Source: Acidobacteriota bacterium
Lineage (GTDB): Bacteria > Acidobacteriota > Thermoanaerobaculia > Multivoradales > J023
Length of the DNA stretch: 53,057 nucleotides
Assembly: GCA_029263355.1 (NCBI GenBank)
Contig: JAJCXQ010000467.1
Coordinates: 1 to 53,057, forward strand
Direction: 5' to 3'
The position numbers were made by a program, and so were the translations under genes. This document shows, piece by piece, positions 27,312 to 35,160 of this stretch; the stretch's first letter is position 1; each line of letters starts with the position of its first letter. A model generated the notes under the pieces. That model worked only from the letters and a program-made list of their open reading frames with translations. It ran no database searches and was not told the origin of the DNA.

Positions 27312-27709
27312 AGACGTATTCCGTCGCAAGATACCGTGCCGCGGGCTGTTTGCGGGTCGTCGCAGGCCTCTCGCTGGTGGTTTTGGCTGTGGCCGTGTTT
27401 TGGCGTCCGCTGACCAGGACCCTAGGGCCCGATATCGCCCCGGCGGTTCAGCGACTCGGCCTGCCGCGGTTGTGGCAACCGTCCTCAGCCAAAGGTTTTA
27501 TGGTGCGGGTAGCCTCCGAGCCCAGCGGAGCAACGGTGTCTGTGAACGGCGCCGAGCGTGGCTCGACGCCGCTATTCGCCAACGTCCCGTGTGACGAGGG
27601 TCAGCAGATCTCGATCGTGGTCGAGAAGCAAGGTTTCCCCCGGTGGCAGCGTGACGTCAGCTGCCGGGTCGGCAAAGAGCTCACGGTACGGGCGCGGCTA
27701 GGGGGTTAG
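27308..27709 (+). CDS. Membrane-anchored PEGA-domain protein
   Basis: A 133-residue protein with one membrane helix at about 18-36 and a PEGA domain at about 65-130. The domain contains VASEPSGATVSVNGAERGSTP and VVEKQGFPRWQRDV, matching the family pattern in which PSGAxVxVNG is followed by GxTP. PEGA domains are extracytoplasmic beta modules found on many surface and signalling proteins. The start is GTG 27308 inside a tandem RBS array. Close linkage to the anchored ATPase suggests a joint envelope function, but none is known. Its last four bases overlap the end of the convergent flavin-fold gene. Confidence 0.8.
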   Translation: MKTYSVARYRAAGCLRVVAGLSLVVLAVAVFWRPLTRTLGPDIAPAVQRLGLPRLWQPSSAKGFMVRVASEPSGATVSVNGAERGSTPLFANVPCDEGQQISIVVEKQGFPRWQRDVSCRVGKELTVRARLGG

Positions 27710-28257
27710 CCGAGATTCGCTAAGCCCGGCAGACCGTCGAGGCTGGTGGAGTTCTTGAGACGTTTGTACTCCTCCATCTTTTCCGGGCCCTTGCGCTCAG
27801 CGGAGGCCGGTAACTGGGTGCGATTACCCTGAAACGCCATCAACGGCACGCCGAAGCCGCACGAATCCGAGATCCGTGTACATTCGACTCGGATCACCGA
27901 TCGTGTCCCTTCGTAGGTCGGGAATTGTGCCACGAGTCCTTCGTACTCCGGGTGGCCGGGTTCGATGGTTTCGCCGCGTCCATGCAAGCGAATGATCTTG
28001 GGGGGGCCGTCGAAAGCGCAAAACATGATCACGATGCGCCCGTTCTCCCGCAGATGGGCGACGGTCTCGATGCCGCTGCCCACCAGGTCGAGATAAGCGA
28101 CGGTGGTTGGACCGAGGATCTTGAAACTGTCGAGCCCCTTGGGGGAGAGGTTGACCAAACCGTCGCCTGCGAGCGGGGCGGTGGCGACGAAGAAGAGGTG
28201 TTGAGCTTGAATAAAATCTTTGACTTTGCCGTCGATGCTATCGAACACTTTGCCCAT
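27706..28257 (-). CDS. Pyridoxamine 5'-phosphate oxidase-fold (FMN-binding) protein
   Basis: A 183-residue protein with the split-barrel flavin fold. FFVATAPLAGDGLVNLSPKG at about 22-41 and RIVIMFCAFDGPPKIIRLHGRGE at about 74-96 match the strands around the FMN site in this family. Substrates vary and many members are uncharacterised; this is not obviously PdxH itself. AGGAG lies about 8 bases before the ATG. It converges on the PEGA gene with a 4-bp overlap. Confidence 0.85.
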   Translation of the reverse strand: MGKVFDSIDGKVKDFIQAQHLFFVATAPLAGDGLVNLSPKGLDSFKILGPTTVAYLDLVGSGIETVAHLRENGRIVIMFCAFDGPPKIIRLHGRGETIEPGHPEYEGLVAQFPTYEGTRSVIRVECTRISDSCGFGVPLMAFQGNRTQLPASAERKGPEKMEEYKRLKNSTSLDGLPGLANLG

Positions 28258-28360
28258 CTGAAGGCTCCTGGCTGGTCTAGGGTGTCAGTCCGTCGATGCG
28301 TTCGAGCTTCTGCCGCGCGACCGTATCAGACCATGAGCCCCACTCTCCACAAGCCTCGTT

Positions 28361-28428
28361 CATGGTGAGACCTTGTTCATAGTGAGACCTTGTTCATGGT
28401 GAGACCTTGTCCATGGCGAGACCCTACT
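28361..28428. repeat. 17-bp x 4 degenerate tandem array
   Basis: Units of the type catggtgagaccttgtt start at 28361, 28378, 28395 and 28412 with exact 17-bp spacing. The last unit reaches the stop codon of the glycine-zipper gene (28424-28426). It lies between that gene and the downstream flavin-fold gene on the same strand. Confidence 0.85.
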
Positions 28429-28633
28429 TGCGGCGAGAGAAGGCGGCGCCCAAAGCGACCCCGATTGCTATCCCGACCGCCAGGTTGTCGAACACGACAC
28501 CAAAGGCCACTCCCAGTGCGATACCGACACCGATGGCCGATGAATTTCTGGAGGGTTCTGCTTGTTTCGAAGGACGGTCCGGCTGCGGATCTTCAGGCTC
28601 GTTGGCGTCGGGTATGCTCGTCTCTTCCGTCAT
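28424..28633 (-). CDS. Small glycine-zipper membrane protein
   Basis: This 69-residue protein has an acidic, proline-rich N-terminal half (about 1-31). A hydrophobic C-terminal half (about 33-65) has Gly at regular spacing, in segments such as IGVGIALGVAFGVVF and VGIAIGVALGAAF, and it ends in RRK. The pattern suggests two packed membrane helices. AGGAG stands 9 bases before the ATG, which supports a real gene. No function can be assigned. Confidence 0.65.
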   Translation of the reverse strand: MTEETSIPDANEPEDPQPDRPSKQAEPSRNSSAIGVGIALGVAFGVVFDNLAVGIAIGVALGAAFSRRK

Positions 28634-28748
28634 GTTCGTACGCTCCTGGTGGGTATTTGATCGACAGAACGTCTGGAAACTGTACGAGCCATCGCCAACC
28701 GCTATTCGGATCGATCGCGCTCCGTCCGCGCCGTGCGGGGCTCGGCAG

Positions 28749-29489
28749 TCAGCTCGAGCGTCCCGGACGTGGTCCCTTGCCGGGATGTTGGATGGGGTAG
28801 AGCTTCTTGGCCAGGTCCGTACGGCCGGTCAGCAGCAGGAATCCGCTGAGGACGCTGGCGAGGCTTTGGACGGCGCACTCGAGCTCAGTCTGCGCGCTGT
28901 TCCGGGCTGCGCGTCGGTAAGCGCTGGCCTCGCACATCTCGTCGAGCTGGCCGCAGGCCTGGCGGCAAGCGTCGGCGTGCGGCGCGATGTCGGCGGCAAC
29001 GGCGGCGGGATCGAAATAGTGGAGAGCGGGTTTGATCGCCAGCCGCTGCGGATCGCGCAGTAGCTTCAGGAAGGCGTCGGCCTGCGACAGCAGCAGCGGG
29101 TGTTGCGAGTCGTGGGCCGTCCGGCCCTTGATGCCGAGCAGCTTCGCGGTGCGCTGCGAACCGAGCACCGAGGTCAGCAGCCGGCGGACCTGGACCAGCT
29201 TGCGACGCAGCGCCGACGCCGTCTGATCGCGCCAGAACCGGGCCTCGTATTCTTTGCTCTGGGCTTCGTCGAGCTCGTTGTGGCACTCGCACAGATACTG
29301 CCGGATCTGTCGGATCCGTCGTGCCGGCAGCTCCAGAACCAGGGTGAAATCGGGTAGGGTCTCGTCGTCCCGCAGTTGGGAGCGCAACCAGTCGCCGAGC
29401 TGGCGACCGATGTCTCGGGCGTGGGCGTCGATCAGGATGCCGAGGTGTGACGCGGACTCGATTACGAGTTTCGTTGCGATGGCTGGCAT
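28749..29489 (-). CDS. Unrecognised helical protein
   Basis: I do not recognise this 246-residue protein. It is predicted mostly helical and charged, without a signal peptide or membrane segment. Features include a Cys pair (YLCECHNELDE) near residue 66 and a basic helix (RRKLVQVRRLLTSVLG). Further cysteines lie in DACRQACGQLDEMCEA near residues 173-188. The ribosome-binding site GAGGAGG 9 bases before the ATG is strong and codon use resembles the neighbours, so the gene is probably real. Confidence 0.6.
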   Translation of the reverse strand: MPAIATKLVIESASHLGILIDAHARDIGRQLGDWLRSQLRDDETLPDFTLVLELPARRIRQIRQYLCECHNELDEAQSKEYEARFWRDQTASALRRKLVQVRRLLTSVLGSQRTAKLLGIKGRTAHDSQHPLLLSQADAFLKLLRDPQRLAIKPALHYFDPAAVAADIAPHADACRQACGQLDEMCEASAYRRAARNSAQTELECAVQSLASVLSGFLLLTGRTDLAKKLYPIQHPGKGPRPGRSS

Positions 29490-29850
29490 GGTTCGTGCCT
29501 CCTCGAGTTGTGGGCGAGGGTGGACCGCAACAGGCGCAGCCTGCCTCGACCTTGTGACGGATTGTGACGCGTCCCGCGTTGCCGGTCAGGACAATCCCCT
29601 GCCGGGCGAGCTCTACGGATCGCCGGGCCGGCAACGCGCCGGCCACGGGCGGGTAACGCGCCGCCGAAGGTCAACTGGGTTTGCAGTTTTTCGTGACCCT
29701 CTACTTATAAAGACACCACGGAGCCCCAGAATGTTGCACTTACCGGGGAAATTTTTTCCAGGACTGGCGTGATCGTACCTGGTGGCTGTCCGAGACCGTA
29801 CTCGCTAGGGGCATCCGTGATCCTCTGGAGTCGTTTCGGAAACCTCGAGA
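29490..29850. other. Intergenic region with no clear gene
   Basis: The segment is GC-rich up to about 29690, then AT-richer. Around 29680-29715 a plus-strand TTGCAG and TATAAA form a weak promoter-like pair. GGAAATTTTTTCC at about 29748-29760 is a small palindrome. I see no supported coding sequence. Confidence 0.4.
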
Positions 29851-30363
29851 TCACGGCGTAAGGTGTCGATTTTCCGCTGAGATCGTCCTCCTCACCGGAG
29901 AGGGGTCGATATTCCCGCTGAGATCATCCTCCTCACCGGAGAGGGGTCGATATTCTGCGATCTCTCGCGGAAGACGCGGTGAGGTCGTCGTGGCCGGTGC
30001 AAATCGAGGGCTCACGCGATCAGCACACGATTCGCAGATGGAGCCGCTGCTGCTTTCCGCCCTGGAACGGGCCTTGTCGGCGGCAGAACGCTTAGTAGGG
30101 TCCTTGGAACGGGTTGTAGAAATCGACGAGCCCTCAGAAGGGTGCTTGCAACGGGCAGTGTCGCCCGCCGAGCCCTCAGCTGGGTGCTCGAAACGGGCCA
30201 GTCGCGCGTCGAGCCCTCTCGCAAGCTGATTGGTGATCCGAAAATCGGCAGCGGCGGGCTCTGTCGCGAGGCCGTCCTTGGCGGGAAGGGAATCCCCTCC
30301 CGCCTCAGCGAGATCGTGGGTTTCGGCTAGTCGGCGCAAATCATGAGTTGCCCGGAGGTGCAT
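29851..30363 (-). CDS. Doubtful repeat-rich open frame
   Basis: A 170-residue open frame without recognisable domain. Its middle consists of a 42-bp tandem repeat (14 residues per unit, frame preserved) and its end covers a 40-41-bp tandem duplication. The in-frame period argues for coding, but the composition (Ser, Arg and Ala rich) and the lack of a ribosome-binding site argue against. An overlapping frame on the plus strand (29990-30229) reads the same repeats. I regard this as repeat DNA with an open frame by default. Confidence 0.2.
   Translation of the reverse strand: MHLRATHDLRRLAETHDLAEAGGDSLPAKDGLATEPAAADFRITNQLARGLDARLARFEHPAEGSAGDTARCKHPSEGSSISTTRSKDPTKRSAADKARSRAESSSGSICESCADRVSPRFAPATTTSPRLPREIAEYRPLSGEEDDLSGNIDPSPVRRTISAENRHLTP
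29866..29952. repeat. 40-41-bp tandem duplication
   Basis: Units begin with tcgat at 29866, 29906 and 29947; the third is truncated after about 10 bases. The shared core includes cctcctcaccggagagg. It sits 3' (minus sense) of the 42-bp repeat array. Confidence 0.75.
30062..30229. repeat. 42-bp x 4 degenerate tandem array
   Basis: The core acggg recurs at 30067, 30109, 30151 and 30193, exactly 42 bases apart. It is accompanied by a gagccctc motif near the end of each later unit. Unit similarity falls toward the left end. The period is a multiple of three and leaves both overlapping frames open. Confidence 0.7.
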
Positions 30364-30432
30364 CTTGGTTCAGTCGGCTGGCTGCTTGCTCCAGCTCTGT
30401 CGCCGCTTGGCGAAGGCTCGCGCAGCCGGGGG

Positions 30433-31956
30433 TATTTAGGTGCCGGGGACTTCGGCCACGGGAACTATCGAAGAGCCTTCTCTATCGATACCAGTCTCAA
30501 ATCTGGTGTAGATGAACATTCCCGAGTCGTTTCGCCAGGATTCACGAACGGCCGAGGCCGTCTCCTACAACGTTCTCTTTAGAATCTTTGACTCCTCTAG
30601 ATTTGAGATAACGAGTGGACACAGTTCACCTGTCGAGCGCAGATATCAAGATCACACTTGCGCTTTACCGGCTCGAGAGGTCTTGTAGTTGACCGCTCGA
30701 TTAGCTCAGCTGGTCGCGGGTGTCCATCTCGACCAGCGAAGCAGGCCGCCCGCATCAGCGAGCGGATCGATCACCTCACCGATGCGGACGAAGGGTAAAT
30801 TCGGCGGGAAGCTGTGCTTGGGGAAGATCGCTTCGGCGACTCGACCGAGCTTTACCAAGAGCGACGCCTCCCGGAACATCTCGACGAAGACTCGGTATGC
30901 CTGCTTCACGCGTTCGCGCACTTCCTTGCTGGCAGCGTGGCATAGTGGTTTGGGGCTGCGTTTCTGGCGAACAGATCGGGCGAACGGATCCTGGTTGCGA
31001 AGGGCTTCCATCCCAATAGCCTCGATGCCCAGCTCGGCGCGTTGCATCGCTGCCTCGGCCTCGATTTCCAAGACCATCTCAGTGACACGCTGGCGACGCA
31101 TGGCGAGAGAGTCGTTCTGCCAGCAGGGGAGCGGAGCAAGTTTGACATCGTAGTGCTGCATGAAGGCACCGCGATCAATCTCGCAGGCGGCAGTGCCTCG
31201 GCGAGCAGCTTTACGCCTCGCCTGGCGTCGGGCCTCGTACTCTTCCGAGCGGGCATACCAGATGCCTTGCATGGACTTGCCATCCATCAGCGCCTCGGCG
31301 CAGTGGACGCCCTCCCACTGCCTGACGTTCTCGACCAAGAATTCTTTGACGGTGTTGCTGAGGACGTAGCGCAGGCGACCGATGAGGGCTTCAGACTCGG
31401 GGCTAATGGGGATGAGATGGTAACGTTCGCGCCAGAACGAGCCCCTCCAGCCGATGATTCGAGCGGTTTCGCGGGCCAGGTTGCCGTTGACGAACTCCAT
31501 GAACCCCGCGAGCTGTTGGGAGTCCTCAGGAGTCAGAATCATGTGGTAGTGGCTGCTCGTCGCGACGACAGCATGAATCTTGACAGGGTGTTCTTCCTGG
31601 GCGCGACCAAGAATACCGACGAAGATTCGCCGAAATTGGCTGGTGACGGGCAACATGAAGAAACCGCAGACGGTAGAGGTGGAGACTTCGACGCTCCATC
31701 CAGGTGGGACGTAACGGGGCCCTCGAGACATTGGTGTTTCTCCCGAAAGACGGCAGCACGGAGAAGCGAAAGCCGATCGTGGCCACACGCCACAATGGCT
31801 TCGCACGCCGTGGAAGCCGGTTTCTCGAGGCATCGGGCGCCCGCGGTGGATCACCCGCGAATGCGCTTGATGCCTACACCCCTATAGAAGACGTAAAACA
31901 GTCGCCCGATCTGTCGAGCGGGACCGATAAAGTCATCTGACTTGATGCTCTGACCT
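30433..31956 (-). mobile_element. RAYT-like transposase element, copy A
   Basis: This segment is nearly repeated at 35285-36819. Both copies begin with tatttaggtgccggggac followed by about 270 bp of conserved non-coding DNA, and both contain a minus-strand transposase gene. Both end with about 220 bp of conserved DNA closing in cttgatgctctgacct. A GC-rich hairpin array follows each right end. The boundaries are those of the shared sequence; no target-site duplication could be defined. Confidence 0.7.
30706..31731 (-). CDS. REP-associated tyrosine transposase-like (Y1_Tnp) protein, copy A
   Basis: This 341-residue protein carries the HuH nuclease motif in SSHYHMILTPED (HYH at residues 61-63) after a beta-rich start. 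A conserved Tyr in RLRYVLSNT (about residue 122) is positioned like the nucleophile of RAYT/IS200-type transposases, which nick single-stranded hairpins. The C-terminal half is a long basic extension that is not part of the core domain. The ATG at 31731 is preceded by GGAG. About nine in ten residues match copy B, and the C-terminal motif region is intact in both, so neither is visibly inactivated. Confidence 0.8.
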   Translation of the reverse strand: MSRGPRYVPPGWSVEVSTSTVCGFFMLPVTSQFRRIFVGILGRAQEEHPVKIHAVVATSSHYHMILTPEDSQQLAGFMEFVNGNLARETARIIGWRGSFWRERYHLIPISPESEALIGRLRYVLSNTVKEFLVENVRQWEGVHCAEALMDGKSMQGIWYARSEEYEARRQARRKAARRGTAACEIDRGAFMQHYDVKLAPLPCWQNDSLAMRRQRVTEMVLEIEAEAAMQRAELGIEAIGMEALRNQDPFARSVRQKRSPKPLCHAASKEVRERVKQAYRVFVEMFREASLLVKLGRVAEAIFPKHSFPPNLPFVRIGEVIDPLADAGGLLRWSRWTPATS

Positions 31957-31982
31957 GGGCGCTGACCCTGGCTGGGCACTAA

Positions 31983-32108
31983 CCCTGGCTGGGCCGAAGT
32001 GGCCGCACCCTGGCCGGGCCGAAGTGGCCGGCACTCGGAATCGGGAATCGGGCCGGGCCGAAGTGGCCGGCACTCGGAATCGGCACTCGGAATCGCACTC
32101 GGAATCCG
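31983..32108. repeat. GC-rich REP-like hairpin array after copy A
   Basis: Three copies of a unit containing gggccgaagtggcc occur at about 31990, 32018 and 32054, followed by short tandem cactcggaatcg units. GCCGGGCCGAAGTGGCCGGC folds into a hairpin with GCCGG/CCGGC ends, the type of structure RAYT transposases recognise. A related array follows copy B. Confidence 0.7.
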
Positions 32109-32377
32109 CGTCCCTGGCCCTCCTAAGACATTGCCGAATCTCGAAGAGTGAATTCGTTAGTCTTAGACACCATGTTGTCGTAGCGACAGCCGCTAACATG
32201 TGCCTTGAGAGCGACGCGGCAAGCCACGCGCCTCATGCTGGCCGTTACGTGCAAAGCAGATATTCGTTGCTTTCCGCAAGAGCAAGAGGGAACACTGGCC
32301 GAAACGGTCTCAGCGGGCGAGCGACAATGCCAGGAGCTGTTCACCCTTTCTCTCAGTAAACCGCATGGAGATCCAGC
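32109..32377. other. Upstream region of the ankyrin-repeat gene
   Basis: No gene is seen. A hairpin TGTCG-TAG-CGACA at 32176-32188 is enclosed by CATGTT (32171-32176) and AACATG (32195-32200). This may be a transcription signal for the ankyrin gene or a piece of an element end. Confidence 0.35.
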
Positions 32378-34027
32378 ATGGTGGATTTACAGGAGCTCTG
32401 GTCGCTGCTGCGGGATCTACGGCCGTCGTCGCTGGAAAAAAGCCAGCGGCAGCCACCCGCGACGCTCACTGCGGCGGCTTTGAGAGGAAATCTCGAGCTG
32501 GTGCGCCTCTTCCTCGAACGGGGAGCAGACGTCAACGAGAAGACCAGGGGATTCGTTTCGCCGCTGACGGCGGCCGCCAGATCGGGCCACCTCGATGTGG
32601 TCGACTTTCTGCTGGCTCACGGAGCCGAGGTGAGGCCCGAAAACGCCGCGGTGACCCCACTCGAAGCTGCCGTCTACGGTGAGCACGATCGTATCGTGCT
32701 GCGGCTGCTCGAAGCCGGTGCCGCGAAATCGGCCGCCGAGGCCGAGCGGTTCTCGGACCAGGCGGCGCGTTTCGCTGAGGGACGGATGAGTGCTGGCAAC
32801 GAAGGGGCGAAGGAACGTTCCCCGAGGCTTGCTGGCTCCGACTCCGGCAGGTCCGTTGGCGAAGAACGGCGGCGACGAATCGAGCGTGTTTGCGAGTTGA
32901 TCGCTACGGCTGCCCCGGTCGCTCCAGTCGCTGCGCTCGCGAACCCAAAAGCAGTTCTGGAAGGACACACGCTCCTCAGCGCCGCCGCGGAGAGCGGTCT
33001 CCTCCAGGTGGTCGAGGCGCTAATCGACGCGGGTGTCGACATCGATGTCCCGACCAAGGCCAATCACTCGACCGCCTTTATGGAGGCAGCTCGCGAAGGC
33101 TACCGTGAGATCGTTGAGCGGCTGCTTGCGGCAGGGGCCGACGTGGAGCACCGCAACAGGGCCGGGCAAACTGCTCTGATGCACGCGGCGGAGTGGGGCG
33201 ATCCCGAGATCGTGGGCGTGTTGCTCGCGGCGGGTGCCGATCCGACGGCAAGCGGCAGCGGCGGCCAGACCGCGGCGACAGCAGCTCGGGGAATGTATTC
33301 GAAAGAGATCAAGAGCCTCTTGAGGAAGGCGGCCAAGTCCGGGGCTCGCGACGCCCTGGCGCCCGCCGCCGCTACCGGCCTCCGGATCGTGGGTTCGCCA
33401 CCGCCCGGCGACAGCCGAAACGCGCGAGGAGCCCTGGATTTCTTGAGATACGCGCGTCGGGGCGATTCTGAATGGGCGCTGATGGCGGTGAAGGCCCACT
33501 GTGACGATGCTGCGCGCGCGTTGAACGACACCGTCCGACCCCAGCGTTGGCAACGCGACGTGGCCGAACAATACGTCGCAGCAGCTTCCACCTATGCGTG
33601 GATTCTGCAGCTAGCAAGGCATGGCTGGACGTTGTACCTCCGGGCGCTGGGCTGGACCGGTGTTGACGAAGCGACTGCTGCCGTAGAGGCCGCCGCCGCT
33701 CTTTCGGGGGTGCTCCACACGCGGGCGATCTCATTCGTTGCCAGCGACACCTCTGGGACTCTTGGCTTCCGGGTCTACGAACAAGGCGCCCTAGAAGAGG
33801 CGTTCGAGTGCGAGTACGGCGGAGCCTTGATCTCTTTCGAGTCCCGGAGGCGGGCCGAGCCGGAGGGACTGTCGGGCGATCCCGAATCCGTGGATTGCTT
33901 CTTTGCGCAGGAGGGGATCTACCTGCCCCCGTGTCGTAGCGTCTCCGACGGTTTTCAGAACTGGCTCGAGATGGAACTCATGCCGCGAGCCGGCGTCGAG
34001 CGGCTCGATTTCATCGCATGGGATTGA
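32378..34027 (+). CDS. Ankyrin-repeat protein with unrecognised C-terminal domain
   Basis: This 549-residue soluble protein has a first ankyrin block at about 28-115 (for example LTAAALRGNLELVRLFLERGA). A charged linker follows, then a second block at about 195-315 (LMHAAEWGDPEIVGVLLAAGA). From about 345 to the end lies a different domain: helical at first (around QRDVAEQYVAAASTYAWI), then beta-like (SGTLGFRVYEQGAL), with an acidic tail. I do not recognise this domain. Ankyrin repeats mediate protein binding. The gene lies between two transposase copies and has a GGAG site before its ATG. A remnant of its 5' end occurs at 37684. An immunity or defence role is possible but unproven. Confidence 0.85.
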   Translation: MVDLQELWSLLRDLRPSSLEKSQRQPPATLTAAALRGNLELVRLFLERGADVNEKTRGFVSPLTAAARSGHLDVVDFLLAHGAEVRPENAAVTPLEAAVYGEHDRIVLRLLEAGAAKSAAEAERFSDQAARFAEGRMSAGNEGAKERSPRLAGSDSGRSVGEERRRRIERVCELIATAAPVAPVAALANPKAVLEGHTLLSAAAESGLLQVVEALIDAGVDIDVPTKANHSTAFMEAAREGYREIVERLLAAGADVEHRNRAGQTALMHAAEWGDPEIVGVLLAAGADPTASGSGGQTAATAARGMYSKEIKSLLRKAAKSGARDALAPAAATGLRIVGSPPPGDSRNARGALDFLRYARRGDSEWALMAVKAHCDDAARALNDTVRPQRWQRDVAEQYVAAASTYAWILQLARHGWTLYLRALGWTGVDEATAAVEAAAALSGVLHTRAISFVASDTSGTLGFRVYEQGALEEAFECEYGGALISFESRRRAEPEGLSGDPESVDCFFAQEGIYLPPCRSVSDGFQNWLEMELMPRAGVERLDFIAWD

Positions 34028-34038
34028 GACAGGAGTCC

Positions 34039-34299
34039 TTATCCTGCCGCAGATGTGCGCTGGGCCAACAGATCCCGCAATGCCGTCTCGGACTCCTCCT
34101 GTGTCAAATCTTTGATCATTTTGACCGAGTCGCCTGAAAACCCTGTTTCTTGAACGATCCGACCGAAATAGCCTATAAAAGTTTTGCCCAGGAGGTTCCG
34201 GACCGTCTGCAGCGCGTATGGCGGCTCACGCACCCTTCGGGGTAAAAGACGGAGATTATAGGAGGCGATTCCCGTGGAGTCGACGCTCCTAAATTTCAA
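34039..34299 (-). CDS. Doubtful 86-residue open frame downstream of vapC
   Basis: The frame has no recognisable domain; its C-terminal half is acidic and helical. No ribosome-binding site is evident. GGAGTCC at 34032-34038 pairs with GGACTCC at 34090-34096, across its 3' end. It may be a fragment of a decayed gene or simply open by chance. Confidence 0.25.
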   Translation of the reverse strand: MKFRSVDSTGIASYNLRLLPRRVREPPYALQTVRNLLGKTFIGYFGRIVQETGFSGDSVKMIKDLTQEESETALRDLLAQRTSAAG

Positions 34300-34318
34300 C
34301 AGCTAGCGGGACATCTCT

Positions 34319-34777
34319 TCAGCCGTACCTGGGCGAAGGTTCGTTGATCGAATCCGCCCGAGTTTCCGATAGGCTGCCCTCATACAGACGGACCTCAGGT
34401 ACGACGCTCGCCAGTAAGTCGAAATCGCGGTCGTTGTGTACGATCAGCAGCTCGTGCTCGATCGCCACTTGGGCGATCAAACAATCGACGGTCGAGCGCA
34501 AAGTGACGCCGGCCCTTCGGCAGCGGAAATAGAGGTGGGCGGCCGCCGCGTGGCTCTCGATCGGATCGTTCAGGTGATAGAAGACCTGGGTGCTCAGGTA
34601 GGTCTCGAGCCGTTGGTAGCTAGCTTTCGAGTCGGCTCCCTGGAGGATCTCCTGCAAGATGATGCCGGTAAGACCGAAGGGATAACCGTGGTCGAGTATC
34701 TCCTGGAACCAGATGGCGGGGCGGGTATCGCGCTGGCGCAGGTAGTCGATCCAGACCGAGGTGTCGACCAGAAACAA
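34319..34777 (-). CDS. vapC: VapC-type PIN-domain toxin
   Basis: This 152-residue PIN-domain endoribonuclease begins MFLVDTSVWIDYLRQRD, with the first metal-binding Asp at residue 5. A conserved Glu lies in GIILQEILQG (near 43), and further acidic residues lie in STVDCLIAQ and HNDRDFD. Family toxins cleave tRNA or rRNA and are held inactive by the cognate antitoxin. Its ATG directly follows the antitoxin stop, as in classical vapBC operons. It is carried between the two transposase copies. Confidence 0.93.
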   Translation of the reverse strand: MFLVDTSVWIDYLRQRDTRPAIWFQEILDHGYPFGLTGIILQEILQGADSKASYQRLETYLSTQVFYHLNDPIESHAAAAHLYFRCRRAGVTLRSTVDCLIAQVAIEHELLIVHNDRDFDLLASVVPEVRLYEGSLSETRADSINEPSPRYG

Positions 34778-34981
34778 TCAGGCCTCTCCGGCCCGCAGCG
34801 CTTTGTGGTCGTAGTCGGGCCGAATGCCGACGGTACCGACAAGCTCTCGTACGTCGCGGCGTCGATGGCGGGCGACGAACTCACGCAGCGCCAGATGGAC
34901 CAGATCCTTTTTGGTACGAACATCGGCGTAACTCAAGGCTTCGGCCACCAGTTGATCATCGAGATCGATGTTTGTGCGCAC
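34778..34981 (-). CDS. vapB: VapB-type antitoxin
   Basis: This 67-residue protein begins (M)RTNIDLDDQLVAEALSYAD, the usual start of VapB antitoxins with a ribbon-helix-helix DNA-binding fold. The toxin-binding tail includes REFVARHRRRDVRELVGTVG. I chose the GTG at 34981 because a strong AGGAGG lies nine bases upstream and the family start aligns there. A longer frame to 35032 adds unrelated residues and would run through the operator. The stop abuts the vapC start. Confidence 0.9.
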   Translation of the reverse strand: MRTNIDLDDQLVAEALSYADVRTKKDLVHLALREFVARHRRRDVRELVGTVGIRPDYDHKALRAGEA

Positions 34982-34983
34982 GT

Positions 34984-35007
34984 CAATACACCTCCTGATG
35001 TGTATTG
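34984..35007. promoter_or_regulatory. vapBC operator palindrome covering the ribosome-binding site
   Basis: CAATACAC at 34984-34991 and GTGTATTG at 35000-35007 form a perfect 8-bp inverted repeat. Its 8-base spacer, together with one arm, contains the AGGAGG of vapB. VapBC complexes usually bind such palindromes at their own promoter. Confidence 0.7.
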
Positions 35008-35160
35008 TGTCGCCTCGGGCTTTGAAAGGCAAGCCTGAAGGCTGCGTTCAACCTGGTTATCCACGCGAGATCTGTCTGGACCAGACCTGATTGATTTCTC
35101 CGCAAGAGTCCAACTCGCATTTGGCAAACAGGGCACCCGACTCAATGGGTATTTGTGCGA

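Noticed and set aside
27244..28428. Possible CRISPR arrays
   Set aside because: Units are contiguous 17-bp tandem repeats without spacers, and no cas genes are present.
30696..30718. tRNA-like D-arm sequence gattagctcagctggtcg, repeated near 35564
   Set aside because: It matches the start of a tRNA D-arm, but no acceptor stem, anticodon arm or T-arm follows at correct spacing. It lies in the conserved 3' end of the transposase element, so it is not a tRNA gene.
34982..35032. Longer vapB start at 35032
   Set aside because: It would place the palindromic operator and the AGGAGG inside the coding sequence. The GTG at 34981 fits the family start and spacing.
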